A stretch of DNA of 64,000 nt from Burkholderia lata (GCF_000012945.1 NC_007510.1:3534001-3598000); one strand, 5' to 3'; shown: positions 7,815-16,726, numbered from the stretch's first letter. Notes: generated by a model not told the origin, from the letters alone. A program made the numbers and translations.

Positions 7815-9665
7815 TTACAGCAGCGGACACGCGGTGACCTGCGTGCCGCGTTCGACGCACAGCCGCTCGTAGTCGCGCAGGTACGCGCGCTCGTCGTCGT
7901 CGAGCAGGTCGAGATCGATCAGGTCCCAGTCGTAGCCGACCGTCACGATGTTCTCGAACGTGACGGTATCCGGCTGCGCGTCGTCCCGGTGGATGATCAC
8001 GATGTTCTCGATCCGCACGCCGCCCTTGCCCGGCACGTAGATGCCCGGCTCGACCGAAATCACCGCATTCGGCACGAGCCCGTACTTCGCGCCCGGCGCG
8101 AACCGGACGCCGCCCTCGTGTACGTGAATCCCGACGCCGTGCCCGGTGCCGTGGCCGAAATCGTGGCCGTGGTCGCGGCACACCTGCCGCACGAGCGCAT
8201 CGACGTCGCCGCCCTTGGCGGTGCTCGGGAAGCGCGTGACGAGCCCCTTGATGCAGGCCTTCAGCGCGACCGTGTAGATCTCGCGCTGCCACGGCTGCGC
8301 GACCGTATCCGGGTCGGTCCGGCGCAGCACCACGCGCGTGCAATCCGTCGCGAAGCCGGCTTCGTAATAGGCGCCGCTGTCGAGCAGCACGAGTTCGCCT
8401 TCCGTCAGCTCGACGTCGGCGCTCGCCGCCGTGTAGTGCGCGAACGCGCTGTTCGCGCCGTTCGCCGCGATCGACGGAAACGTCAGCGCCACCGCCGAGC
8501 GTGCGCCGTATGCGTCGTTGATCGTGCGCGCCAGGTCGTATTCGGTGTGGCGCGTGCCCGGCTCGCCGGCCTTCGCCCAGCGCATCGTCTCGGCGATCGC
8601 CGCGGAGCTGCGCGCGAACGCGTCGCGAAACCGGTCGAGCACCGCCGGCGTCTTGCCGGCCCGCATCGCCTCGACCGGGTTGAAGTCGGCATGCTGCGCC
8701 TGAGGCCACACCCGCTTCACCGCGTCGACGAGCGCGCAGTTCACCGATTCGTAGCCGTAGCACACGTGCTCGACGTCGAACTGGGCGAGAAAGCGCTCGA
8801 GCGCCGCGACATCGCGCCGGATCACGTGCAGCGCCGGATACGACGCGAGCGTGACTTCGCAGCGGTCGCAGCCTTCCGGCAGGAACAACGCCACCTGCTG
8901 GCCGACCGTGAACAGGAAGCCGAGGTGCGACGACGCATTCGGGATGTGATAGCCGCGGCTGTTCAGCAGATACGCGAGGTCGTCCGACGCGCAGGAGAAA
9001 AACGCCGTCTTGCCGTCCGGCGCGCCGGTATGCGCGGCGAGCTGGCGGTTCAGCGTGTCGAGGTTCTGCGCGACGCTCAGGCCGGTCGCCGATTCCGGCA
9101 CTTCGAAGATCGGCCGCTCGACGACCCAGCCCGGCAACGCGATCGCGCGATCGATTTCCCGGTCGGCGAGGCTCGTCCAGTCGAGCGATGCGGCCTGCGT
9201 CTGTTCGAACAGGCGATCGCGCTGCCCGACGCTGATCCGCAGCGCATCGTAGCCGACCCGTGCGAGCCGGCTGCCGTGCGCGACCAGCCAGTCGGCCATC
9301 GCCTGCCAGATCGTCACGTTCATCCCGAGCTTCTCGATGCGCACGCGCGCCGGATCGCACTGCTGCTCGGCCTGCAGGTGATAGCGGCCATCGACGAACA
9401 GGACGAACGGGGGCAGATCGAGCGCCTGCGCGGTCGCCGCGCTCAGGAAGATCCCGCAGCCGGCCGAGCCGTCGAAACCCGACACCGCGTAGCGCGGATT
9501 GTTGGCGAGCGGCAGGTACTCGGTCACGTATTCGTCCTGCGACGTGACCAGCACCGCGTCGAGCCGCGCGGTATCGAGCAGGCGCGACAAACCAGCCTGC
9601 GTGTCGGCGACGGACGCGTCGTACGGGGGAAGGCCGGAGAAGCTGTATTTCAGTCGATCGATCAT
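7815..9665 (-). CDS. Aminopeptidase P family (M24B) Xaa-Pro peptidase
   Basis: The product should remove an N-terminal residue that precedes proline, using a two-metal centre. The 616 residues match the long, eukaryote-like aminopeptidase P layout: two creatinase-type N-terminal domains (to about residue 310), the M24 catalytic domain, and a C-terminal extension. Metal ligands are visible in LLDSGAYYEAGFATDCTR (two Asp), HDFGHGTGHGVGIHVHEGG (His), and VISVEPGIY and RIENIVII (two Glu). I chose MIDRLKYSFSGLPPYD as the start; an in-frame ATG six codons upstream is possible, and the frame runs further back without resemblance. It is divergent from the XRE-cupin regulator across 426 bases. Confidence 0.88.
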   Translation of the reverse strand: MIDRLKYSFSGLPPYDASVADTQAGLSRLLDTARLDAVLVTSQDEYVTEYLPLANNPRYAVSGFDGSAGCGIFLSAATAQALDLPPFVLFVDGRYHLQAEQQCDPARVRIEKLGMNVTIWQAMADWLVAHGSRLARVGYDALRISVGQRDRLFEQTQAASLDWTSLADREIDRAIALPGWVVERPIFEVPESATGLSVAQNLDTLNRQLAAHTGAPDGKTAFFSCASDDLAYLLNSRGYHIPNASSHLGFLFTVGQQVALFLPEGCDRCEVTLASYPALHVIRRDVAALERFLAQFDVEHVCYGYESVNCALVDAVKRVWPQAQHADFNPVEAMRAGKTPAVLDRFRDAFARSSAAIAETMRWAKAGEPGTRHTEYDLARTINDAYGARSAVALTFPSIAANGANSAFAHYTAASADVELTEGELVLLDSGAYYEAGFATDCTRVVLRRTDPDTVAQPWQREIYTVALKACIKGLVTRFPSTAKGGDVDALVRQVCRDHGHDFGHGTGHGVGIHVHEGGVRFAPGAKYGLVPNAVISVEPGIYVPGKGGVRIENIVIIHRDDAQPDTVTFENIVTVGYDWDLIDLDLLDDDERAYLRDYERLCVERGTQVTACPLL

Positions 9666-10091
9666 CGGAAGCCCGTTATGCATTGTTGTCGGCGGCCGGC
9701 GGTGACGCGGCGGGGAGCAAGCCCGAGGCAGGCCTGACACGGCACGGCGCCGCTGCACGGTCGGCGCTCGACCCCGCATGGCGCCGGGCCGCCGTTCCGT
9801 TCCGGCGGCAGGCCCTTGAAAAATTTTCGTCCCACTTAACTTTGTTTGATGCGCGCAGCAGAATCTAGAGCACGCCGAAATTGAGGTCAAGATAAAATTT
9901 TCGTAGGGCTAAAATCGGCGTGACGCCTGCGCATCCTGGCACAACGTGAATTCGCCCGGCGACACCGCGCGGTACAATGCGCCGGCATCGCCGTCCCGAC
10001 GGCCGTGCTTCGTGCGATGCGCGGAATCCCCTGTCCGGCGACTGCACCGCCCGTCCGCTCGCCTCCCGACTCGTTGCCACGAAAGAGATTC
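9666..10091. other. Gene-free 426-base divergent region between the aminopeptidase and XRE-cupin genes
   Basis: No supported gene is seen here. The part nearest the aminopeptidase is GC rich. The stretch 9818-9930 is clearly richer in A and T and carries two copies of AAAATTTTCGT, at 9820-9830 and 9894-9904. This is the likely control region for both genes, and the repeats are candidate binding sites for the neighbouring XRE-type regulator. Confidence 0.6.
9820..9904. promoter_or_regulatory. Pair of 11-base direct repeats, possible operator
   Basis: AAAATTTTCGT occurs at 9820-9830 and again at 9894-9904, 74 bases apart, which is about seven helical turns. Each copy contains the self-complementary AAAATTTT. 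Repeats of this kind between divergent genes, one of which encodes a DNA-binding protein, often mark an operator. The link to the regulator is inference. Confidence 0.35.
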
Positions 10092-10877
10092 ATGGATTCA
10101 GACCTCATGCGTATCGGCCAGCGCATTCGCCGCCTGCGCCGGGAAGCGAAGAAGACGCTGCTGGAAGTCGCGACCGAAGCGAAGCTGTCGGTCGGATTCC
10201 TGTCCCAGGTCGAGCGCCACCTCACGGGCATCTCGCTGTCATCGCTCGTCAACGTCGCGAAGGCGCTCGACGTGCCGCTCAGCGCGCTGATCGACCAGCC
10301 GCGCCAGGCCCAGCCCGATTCTCACGAGGGCCGCCGCAAGCCGTACGCGCTCGACGCCAGGTCGCAGTGGTACGAACGCCTGTCCACCACGTTCGACGGC
10401 AGCCAGATCAACGCGCTCAAGGTGCAGATGATGGAAGGCTACCGCTCGGAATGGGTCGCGCACGGCGGCGACGAATTCGTGTACGTGCTGGCCGGCCGGA
10501 TCTGCTACACGGTCGGCAAGAAGGATTACCCGCTGTCGCCCGGCGACTCGCTGCACTTCGACGCGCGCAAGCGGCATCGGGTCGCCAACGTGGGCGACGG
10601 GCCGGCCGAGGTGATCGCGGTCGGCACGCTGCCGCTGTTCGACGACCGTGGCGCCGGATTCGTGTCCGCGACGATGGACCTCCGGAAACCCGCGCCCGTC
10701 GCGCGTGCGACGCCGGCCGAGCCGCGCGCGGGCCGCCGCGGGCCGGCGCCCAAGCGGGCGGAGCGCGATCGCGACGCCGGCCCGGCAGGAAAGGAAAAGA
10801 AGGCAGCAGCCAAGCCGCGCGCATCCGCCGGCAAACGTCCGGCGGCCGCCAAGCCGGCGCGCAAGAAGAAGTCGTAA
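10092..10877 (+). CDS. XRE-family regulator with C-terminal cupin sensor domain
   Basis: The 261-residue product joins an N-terminal helix-turn-helix (about residues 6-65: IGQRIRRLRREAKKTLLEVA, then KLSVGFLSQVERHLTGISLS) to a cupin fold (about 100-190, with EFVYVLAGRICYTVG and LSPGDSLHFDARKRHRVAN). Such proteins repress or activate nearby catabolic or transport genes according to a small ligand. An unusual tail follows from about residue 205 to the end, rich in Lys, Ala, Arg and Pro (EKKAAAKPRASAGKRPAAAK), like the tails of histone H1-like bacterial proteins. I chose MDSDLMRIG, which has a GAAAGAG ribosome site; MRIG four codons later is an alternative. Confidence 0.88.
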   Translation: MDSDLMRIGQRIRRLRREAKKTLLEVATEAKLSVGFLSQVERHLTGISLSSLVNVAKALDVPLSALIDQPRQAQPDSHEGRRKPYALDARSQWYERLSTTFDGSQINALKVQMMEGYRSEWVAHGGDEFVYVLAGRICYTVGKKDYPLSPGDSLHFDARKRHRVANVGDGPAEVIAVGTLPLFDDRGAGFVSATMDLRKPAPVARATPAEPRAGRRGPAPKRAERDRDAGPAGKEKKAAAKPRASAGKRPAAAKPARKKKS

Positions 10878-10917
10878 CGGTTATCGGGAGGCAGGCGCGG
10901 GATGCGCGCCCTTCCCC

Positions 10918-12159
10918 CTATTCGCCGATCTCGAGCGCCTGCGCGACGGCCTCGATCCGTGCGCGATGCACGGCTTCCTTGATCTTCTCCGTATCGTTGC
11001 CGATGCCGCGCGCGATTGCACCGGCATCGACGCTGCGCGCGGCCGCGAGCGCGACGCGCAGCCGCTCGGCCTGCGGATACGGCTGCGCGTCGAGCCCAAG
11101 CCGCCCGCGCGCATCCGATTCGCACGCCTGCAGCATCTCGGCGAAACGCGCCGGCTTGCGCAGCGCGTCGCTGCGCTCGAACAGCCGCACCAGCGCGGCC
11201 GCGCCCATCTCCATCACGCGATGCAGGTTGCCGTGCTCGCGCGCGACCACCAGCGCGAGATCGCGGCATTCGTTCGGCACGCGCAACCGCTCGCACAACG
11301 GCTTGAGCAGGTCGACGCTGCGCCCCTCGTGGCCGACGTGGCGCGGCAGCACGTCGGCCGGCGTCGTCGCCTTGCCGAGATCGTGCGTGAGCGCCGCGAA
11401 GCGCACCGGCAGCGAATACCCCTGCTTCGCCGCATAGTCGACGACCATCATCACGTGCACGCCCGTGTCGACCTCCGGGTGGTAGTCGGCGCGCTGCGGC
11501 ACGCCCCACAACGCATCGACTTCCGGCAGGATGCGCGCGAGCGCACCGCACTCGCGCAGCACCGCGAACATCCGCGACGGCTTCGCTTCCATCAGCCCGC
11601 GCGCGATTTCCTGCCACACGCGCTCGGGCACGAGCGCGTCGACCTCGCCCGCGTCGACCATCCGCCGCATCAGCGCGAGCGTTTCGTCCGCGACCGTGAA
11701 ATCCGCGAACCGCGCGGCGAAGCGCGCGATACGCAGGATCCGCACCGGGTCCTCGACGAACGCATCGCTCACATGCCGGAACACGCGCGCGCGCAAATCG
11801 GCCTGCCCGTCGAACGGATCGATCACCGGCCCGACCAGCTCGCCCTCCGGGCTCACCTCGCGCGCCATCGCGTTGACCGTCAGGTCGCGCCGCGCGAGAT
11901 CCTCGTCGAGCGTCACGTCCGGCGCGTAATGGAACTGGAAGCCGTGATAGCCGGCCGCCGTCTTGCGCTCGGTGCGCGCCAGCGCGTACTCCTCCTGCGT
12001 GCGCGGATGCAGGAACACCGGGAAATCCTTGCCGACCGGCCGGAAACCCTGCGCGGCCATCTGCTCGGGGGTCGCGCCCACCACCACGTAGTCGCGGTCC
12101 TGCACGGGCACGCCGAGCAATTCGTCGCGGATCGCGCCGCCTACTGCGTAGATATTCAT
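10918..12159 (-). CDS. cca: CCA-adding enzyme (tRNA nucleotidyltransferase)
   Basis: This enzyme builds or repairs the 3' CCA end of tRNAs from CTP and ATP. The N-terminal nucleotidyltransferase head has YAVGGAIRDELLG and the metal-binding DRDYVVVGATPEQM. The segment RRDLTVNAMA and the following DPFDGQADLRARVFRHV are conserved neck motifs. From about residue 225 there is an HD phosphohydrolase domain (DTGVHVMMVVDYAA and FAALTHDLGKATTP), as in the longer class II enzymes of gammaproteobacteria and betaproteobacteria. The length of 413 residues is typical. Its ATG overlaps the stop of the upstream glutathione transferase gene by four bases (ATGA), so the two are probably translated together. 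Confidence 0.95.
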   Translation of the reverse strand: MNIYAVGGAIRDELLGVPVQDRDYVVVGATPEQMAAQGFRPVGKDFPVFLHPRTQEEYALARTERKTAAGYHGFQFHYAPDVTLDEDLARRDLTVNAMAREVSPEGELVGPVIDPFDGQADLRARVFRHVSDAFVEDPVRILRIARFAARFADFTVADETLALMRRMVDAGEVDALVPERVWQEIARGLMEAKPSRMFAVLRECGALARILPEVDALWGVPQRADYHPEVDTGVHVMMVVDYAAKQGYSLPVRFAALTHDLGKATTPADVLPRHVGHEGRSVDLLKPLCERLRVPNECRDLALVVAREHGNLHRVMEMGAAALVRLFERSDALRKPARFAEMLQACESDARGRLGLDAQPYPQAERLRVALAAARSVDAGAIARGIGNDTEKIKEAVHRARIEAVAQALEIGE

Positions 12160-12803
12160 GGCGTCGGCTCGTACTCGGCGATCACGTTCGTTTCGCGGCG
12201 CGCGGCGTCGATCCAGCGCTGCACGGCCGGCAGCGCCGTCACGCGGGCCGCATAGCCGGCCGCTTCCGGCGACAGGCCCGGCGCATACGTGTTGAAGCGC
12301 ATCACGACCGGCGCGTACATCGCATCGGCGATACCGAATTCGCCGAACAGGAACGGCCCGCCCGACGCCTCGAGACACTCGCTCCACAGCGCATCGATGC
12401 GCGCGACATCGGCGAGCGCGTCGGGCGTCGCACCGCGTCCCGGCATCGACGCGCGCACGTTCATGCCCATCTGCGTGCGCAGCGCCGCGAAGCCCGAATG
12501 CATCTCGGCCGCGACGCAACGCGCATGCGCGCGCTCGAGCGGATCGGCTGGCCACATCGGGAATTGCGGATAGCGTTCGGCGAGCGTTTCGGCGATCGCG
12601 AGCGAATCCCAGATCGCGACGCCGTGGTCGTCGACCAGGCACGGCACCTTGCCGGTCGGCGAATACTCGCGGATGCGTGCGGCCGTGTCATCGTGGCGCA
12701 GTTCGATGGCGATCTCGTCGAACGGGATGCCGAAATGCGCGAGCAGCAGCCACGGGCGCATCGACCACGACGAGTAGTTCTTGTCTCCAATGACGAGTTT
12801 CAT
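12156..12803 (-). CDS. Glutathione S-transferase family protein
   Basis: The 215-residue product has a thioredoxin-like N-terminal domain. It starts MKLVIGDKNYSSWSMRPWLL; the SSWSMRP stretch is the place where glutathione-binding Ser/Tyr/Cys residues lie in this family. The motif PTGKVPCLVDDHGVAIWDSL contains the cis-Pro and the ES-like glutathione contact. A helical C-terminal domain follows, with EFGIADAMYAPVVMRFNTYA, the N-capping region. Role is probably detoxification or an uncharacterised conjugation. It lies between the NDUFA9-like gene (47 bases upstream) and cca (4-base overlap), suggesting one leftward transcript. Confidence 0.9.
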   Translation of the reverse strand: MKLVIGDKNYSSWSMRPWLLLAHFGIPFDEIAIELRHDDTAARIREYSPTGKVPCLVDDHGVAIWDSLAIAETLAERYPQFPMWPADPLERAHARCVAAEMHSGFAALRTQMGMNVRASMPGRGATPDALADVARIDALWSECLEASGGPFLFGEFGIADAMYAPVVMRFNTYAPGLSPEAAGYAARVTALPAVQRWIDAARRETNVIAEYEPTP

Positions 12804-12850
12804 GGCGGTATTCCGGAAAACGCGAAGGTGAAAAGGAGGACGCTGCCGGC

Positions 12851-13810
12851 CTAGCGGCGCGAGCGGAACCAGTCGAACCGGGACCGCTGCGCGGTATTGC
12901 CGAGATACGCGGGCGCGATGCTTTCGAGGCTCGCGGGCGAGATCCCGAGCTCCGGCGCGAGCGGCCCCGACAGCACGTTCGGCACCGACATCGTCGCGAG
13001 ATTGTCGCGCGTGAGCACGGGCTCGCCGGGCAGGCATTCGAACACGCTTGCCTGCAGCCGCGCGAGCGCGTCGGGCAGCCGCACGATGCGTGCCTGCCGG
13101 CCGACCAGCGTGCCGCAATAGCGCACCAGCTGCTCGAGCGTGTAGACGGTCGGGCCGCCGAGTTCGTAGGTCTTGCCGTGTGAGGCCGCGAGATCGAGCG
13201 TGTTGACGAACGCGCGCACGACATCGCCGACGAACACCGGCTGGAAGCGCGCGTCGGGCATCGCGAGCGGCAGCACCGGCACCGAGCGCTGCAGATTCGC
13301 GAACGTGTTGAGGAACGCGTCGCCGGGGCCGAACACGACCGACGGGCGGAAGATCGTCAGCGCGAGCGAATCGGTCGCCGCGATCGCATGCAGCGCGGCC
13401 TCGCCGTCGCCCTTCGAGCGCTGGTACATGCTCGCGCCGTGCGAATCGGCGCCGAGCGCGCTCATGTGCAGCACGCGCCGCACGCCCACCTCGGTGCAGG
13501 CGGTCGCGAGCGCGGCCGGCAGCGTGACGTGCGCGCGTTCGAAGCCGGGCCCGTACGGCGTGCCGCGGCCGCCGTGCAGCACGCCGACCAGGTTGATCGC
13601 CGCGTGCGCACCGGCGACGAAGCGCGCGAGCGTGCGCGTGTCGAGCGCTTCGAGCTCGACGACTTCGACCGGCAGCATCTGCAGGTGACGCGCGTGGTCG
13701 CGCCGGCGCGTGCCGATCCGTACCTGCTTGCCGGATTCGATCAGCGCATTGACGAGCCGGCTGCCGATGAAGCCGGTGCCGCCCAGCAGCGCGACGGTCT
13801 GGCGATCCAT
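12851..13810 (-). CDS. NAD-dependent epimerase/dehydratase, complex I NDUFA9-like
   Basis: The 319-residue product is an atypical short-chain dehydrogenase. It begins with a Rossmann fold carrying VALLGGTGFIGSRLVNALIE. The region HAAINLVGVLHGG and RVLHMSALGADSHGASMYQR match the NDUFA9-like subgroup. In that stretch the catalytic Tyr-x-x-x-Lys is replaced by YQRSK, as is usual for this group (MYQRSKGDGEAAL). The C-terminal half has ELGGPTVYTLEQLVRYCGTL. The substrate is unknown; relatives in mitochondria bind NADPH in complex I, but a role with complex I in bacteria is not established. It heads a leftward group with the glutathione transferase and cca. Confidence 0.85.
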   Translation of the reverse strand: MDRQTVALLGGTGFIGSRLVNALIESGKQVRIGTRRRDHARHLQMLPVEVVELEALDTRTLARFVAGAHAAINLVGVLHGGRGTPYGPGFERAHVTLPAALATACTEVGVRRVLHMSALGADSHGASMYQRSKGDGEAALHAIAATDSLALTIFRPSVVFGPGDAFLNTFANLQRSVPVLPLAMPDARFQPVFVGDVVRAFVNTLDLAASHGKTYELGGPTVYTLEQLVRYCGTLVGRQARIVRLPDALARLQASVFECLPGEPVLTRDNLATMSVPNVLSGPLAPELGISPASLESIAPAYLGNTAQRSRFDWFRSRR

Positions 13811-13825
13811 GATTCGAGACCTCTA

Positions 13826-14114
13826 AGGGGCTGTTCACGCTAATAACGGGCTTGCGAACGAGCCTTGCCGGCTGCAGTGCAAGAAGTAAGGAGCGCCGTT
13901 TGGCCGAGCCAAACAAGCGACGCGCGACGCCGCAATGCGGCCGGCAAGGCTCGTTCCCCTGTTTGGAAAAAAACGTTCGCGGGGCTGGCCGCCAGAAGGG
14001 CCGAGCGCTGCGTCATGCTCCTTGCGAATACGTCGAGTATTCGCTTCGTCGCAATCCTTGCGCTCGGCCCTTCTGGCGGCCAGCGCAAGCCCGTTATTAG
14101 CGTGAACAGCCCCT
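13826..14114. mobile_element. 289-base MITE-like palindromic element with TA target duplication
   Basis: The element begins AGGGGCTGTTCACGCTAATA and ends with its exact reverse complement. The terminal inverted repeats are 31 bases long (13826-13856 and 14084-14114) and perfect. TA dinucleotides flank it on both sides (13824-13825 and 14115-14116), which is the target duplication of IS630/Tc1-mariner-type transposases. Inside are further nested palindromes: a 16-base pair (13857-13872 with 13940-13955), a 24-base pair (13985-14008 with 14060-14083), and an 8-base pair near the middle (14024-14031 with 14037-14044). Short open frames across it have no recognisable product. It is probably a non-autonomous element moved by a transposase encoded elsewhere. 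Confidence 0.8.
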
Positions 14115-14117
14115 TAA

Positions 14118-14144
14118 ACACTGCCGCGTCTCGCGCGGCAGTGT
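14118..14144 (-). terminator. Intrinsic terminator of the lytic transglycosylase gene
   Basis: ACACTGCCGCG (14118-14128) pairs perfectly with CGCGGCAGTGT (14134-14144) around a five-base loop. It lies 12 bases after the slt stop codon. On the leftward strand it is followed by TTTAA, a short T tract. The right end of the MITE-like element touches it. Confidence 0.7.
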
Positions 14145-14156
14145 GAAGATTGCGTA

Positions 14157-16109
14157 TCAGGGCGAGATCATGCCTAGACGTTTCTTCAACGACTGCGGTT
14201 TGCCCTCGAAGAGCGCCGCGTAATAGACGGTGTTCGACAGCACGTTCTTCACGTAGTCGCGCGTCTCGTTGAACGGAATCGTTTCTGCGAAGATCGCGCC
14301 TTCGACCGGCTGCGTCAACACCTGGCGCCACTGGCGCGGCCGGCCCGGGCCCGCGTTGTAGCCGGCCGTGGCGAGCACCGGCGAGCTGTCGAAGTTGTTG
14401 TAGATGTCCGCCAGATACCAGGTGCCGAGCTGGATATTGGTATCGATGTCGTGCATCTGCGCACGCGAGATCGTGCCCATGCCGAGCTTCTTCGCGACCA
14501 TCTGCGCGGTGGCCGGCATCAGCTGCATCAGGCCGCCCGCGCCCACCGACGAACGCGCGCTGATGATGAAGCGCGATTCCTGGCGGATCAGCCCGTACGC
14601 CCACTCGATGTCGAGGCCCGTCGATTGCGCATAGCGCTCGACGATATTGCGGTACGGCGACGGGTAGCGCAGCGTGAAGTCGTGCTCGGCCTTCGTGCGG
14701 TCGGCCGTGTTGACCGTGCGGTCGAGCAGCTCGACGCGCTTGCCGTATTCGGCTGCGGCCAGCAGCTGGCGATCGGTCATCCCGCGCAGCGGCCAGTTCC
14801 ATTCGCGGTTGCCTTCGAGGCGCAGGTTCAGCGCGTAGAAACGCTGCGCGAGCGCGAAGCCCGGAATCTTGCTCATCGCGTCGATCTCGGCGTCGCTCAC
14901 CTTCGTGCGCGGCGGGATCGTCGTGCGCTGGCCGAGCTCTTCGCCGGCGAGCTGCCCGTAGAAGTTGAACTGGCCCGCGACCTGCTCGAATTCCTGGTTC
15001 GCCTGCAGCGTGTCGCCGCTCTGCTTGAGCGCGCGCGCATGCCAGTAGATCCAGGCCGGATCGTCGCGCAGCGACGGCGGCATCTGCTCGATCGACCAGC
15101 GCACCATCGGCCAGTTGCCGGCGAGCAGCGCGGCGCGCGTGCGCCATTCGTAGCCCGGGTTCGACAGCGGCGCATTCGTGGATTTCGCGTACCAGACCGA
15201 TGCGAGCGGCGAGCGCTTGATCGCGCCCTGGTAGCCGATCGCGCCCCACGCGATCGCCTGTTCCTGCTTGGTCAGCGAGGCGGCGACCGACGTCAGCATC
15301 CCGGCTGCCGCGTCCGGATCGTTGCGCGCCATGCGGCTGAGCGCGATCAGCGCGAGCTGGTGCGAGGTCGCGTCGGGGCCGACGCCGCGCGCGAGGTACA
15401 GCGGCGGCGCACTCGTCGCCTGGTCGAAGCCGACCGGGCGCGGGCCGAGCGCATCGACGATCTTGCCGCCGAGCGTCGTGTAGTTCTGCTCGTACGCGAG
15501 ACGCGCCTGCTGCCACACGTCGTCGCTCGTGAACTGCTGGTTGACCGTCAGCGCGGTGATCAGGTCGACGCACGCGTCGCCGTAATTCTTCGGCTCGACG
15601 AGCAGCGCACGTGCCGCATCCGCGACGTTCTCGCCGCGCGCCGCGCGCGATTCGAGCGCATAGCACTTGACCTGCGTGTCGTCGTCGAGCACGAAGCGCT
15701 TGTACTGGTCGTCGAAGTTGCGCCAGTCGTGGCGCGCGCCGAGCACGAGCAGGTAGTCGTTGCGCAGGCGGTCGGCGATCGCCTGGCCGTCGTAGCGCTG
15801 CAGGAACGACTGCACGGGCGCGTCCGGCGCGTCCACGCGCGCGCGGCCCGTCGAATCGAACAACTGCGGCTTGATCTGGAAATACTCGACGTAGGACGGT
15901 ACCGGATAGTTCGGGATCATCGACGCGAGCTGCGCGGCTTTCGCAGCGTCGTTGCGACGCGCGGCTTCACGAAGCTGCACGAAGGTCTGGTCGTCCCCGG
16001 AGACCGTATCGTCGTTCGGTGCGGCGCACGCAGCCGTGCCCGCGACGAGCGCGGTGGCCGAAAGCGTCAGCGCGACCGCGCGATATACTCGGAAAAGGCT
16101 GTTCGACAT
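14157..16109 (-). CDS. slt: Soluble lytic murein transglycosylase (family 1)
   Basis: The enzyme cleaves the glycan bond of peptidoglycan in the periplasm and leaves a 1,6-anhydromuramyl end. The 650 residues start with a signal sequence (MSNSLFRVYRAVALTLSATA, cut near AACAA). A long helical superfamily region follows, to about residue 460. The C-terminal SLT domain has ERYAQSTGLDIEWAYGLIRQ with ESRF, where the Glu is catalytic. The motifs SSVGAGGLMQLMPATAQMVA and ATAGYNAGPGRPRQWRQ follow. The frame stays open upstream into the antisense of fau; the signal peptide fixes the start. Only eight bases separate its start codon from that of the divergent fau gene. Confidence 0.94.
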   Translation of the reverse strand: MSNSLFRVYRAVALTLSATALVAGTAACAAPNDDTVSGDDQTFVQLREAARRNDAAKAAQLASMIPNYPVPSYVEYFQIKPQLFDSTGRARVDAPDAPVQSFLQRYDGQAIADRLRNDYLLVLGARHDWRNFDDQYKRFVLDDDTQVKCYALESRAARGENVADAARALLVEPKNYGDACVDLITALTVNQQFTSDDVWQQARLAYEQNYTTLGGKIVDALGPRPVGFDQATSAPPLYLARGVGPDATSHQLALIALSRMARNDPDAAAGMLTSVAASLTKQEQAIAWGAIGYQGAIKRSPLASVWYAKSTNAPLSNPGYEWRTRAALLAGNWPMVRWSIEQMPPSLRDDPAWIYWHARALKQSGDTLQANQEFEQVAGQFNFYGQLAGEELGQRTTIPPRTKVSDAEIDAMSKIPGFALAQRFYALNLRLEGNREWNWPLRGMTDRQLLAAAEYGKRVELLDRTVNTADRTKAEHDFTLRYPSPYRNIVERYAQSTGLDIEWAYGLIRQESRFIISARSSVGAGGLMQLMPATAQMVAKKLGMGTISRAQMHDIDTNIQLGTWYLADIYNNFDSSPVLATAGYNAGPGRPRQWRQVLTQPVEGAIFAETIPFNETRDYVKNVLSNTVYYAALFEGKPQSLKKRLGMISP

Positions 16110-16117
16110 CGTTTTGA

Positions 16118-16726
16118 ATGGAGCACGAAGTGAGCGAAAGCATAGCACGCAACCCTGTGCCAAACCCGAAGGTTGCGCTACGCAAAACGCTGTCCGGCGC
16201 GCGCCGCGACGCCGCGTCGCAACCCGCCGCGAACGCCGCGCTCGACGCACGGCTGCGCACGCTGCTCGAACGGCTCGCGCCGCGCACGGTCGGGTTCTAC
16301 TGGCCGCTGCCGGGCGAATTCGATGCACGCGAGGCAGTGCTCGCGTGGTGTGCGGCCGGTGCCGGCCGGCAGGCCGCGCTGCCCGTGATCGACGAGCGGC
16401 ACACGCCGCTCGAGTTCCATGCGTGGGACGCGCACACGCCGATGCGCGAAGGTCATCACCGGATTCCGGAACCGGCGTCGGGAATCGTCGTCGTGCCCGA
16501 CCTGTTATTGATTCCCTGTGTGGGATTCGACCTGGAGCGCTACCGGCTCGGCTACGGCGGCGGCTACTACGACCGCACGCTGGCCGCATGGCCGGGCACC
16601 GAGCTGCCCGTGACGGTCGGCATCGCCTACGATGCGTGCCGCGTCGACGCACTGCCGGCCGAAGCGCACGATCTCGCGCTGCGCTGGATCGTGACCGACG
16701 CCGCGCTGTACCCGGCCGCCGGATGA
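16118..16726 (+). CDS. 5-formyltetrahydrofolate cyclo-ligase
   Basis: The enzyme uses ATP to turn 5-formyl-tetrahydrofolate into 5,10-methenyl-tetrahydrofolate. The product has the early motif LRKTLSGARRDA, the substrate region TVGFYWPLPGEFDAREAVLA, and the family signature LLLIPCVGFDLERYRLGYGG with GYYDRTLA near residue 145. With the ATG at 16118 it is 202 residues; a GTG four codons later is equally possible. A TATACT -10-like element at 16084-16089 lies inside the start of the divergent slt gene, so promoter and coding sequence probably overlap. No 6S RNA was recognised next to it. Confidence 0.92.
   Translation: MEHEVSESIARNPVPNPKVALRKTLSGARRDAASQPAANAALDARLRTLLERLAPRTVGFYWPLPGEFDAREAVLAWCAAGAGRQAALPVIDERHTPLEFHAWDAHTPMREGHHRIPEPASGIVVVPDLLLIPCVGFDLERYRLGYGGGYYDRTLAAWPGTELPVTVGIAYDACRVDALPAEAHDLALRWIVTDAALYPAAG

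Noticed and set aside
13864..14146. Short open frames across the palindromic element
   Set aside because: They follow the inverted-repeat symmetry, differ by strand only in small ways and have no transposase motif, so the element is taken as non-coding.
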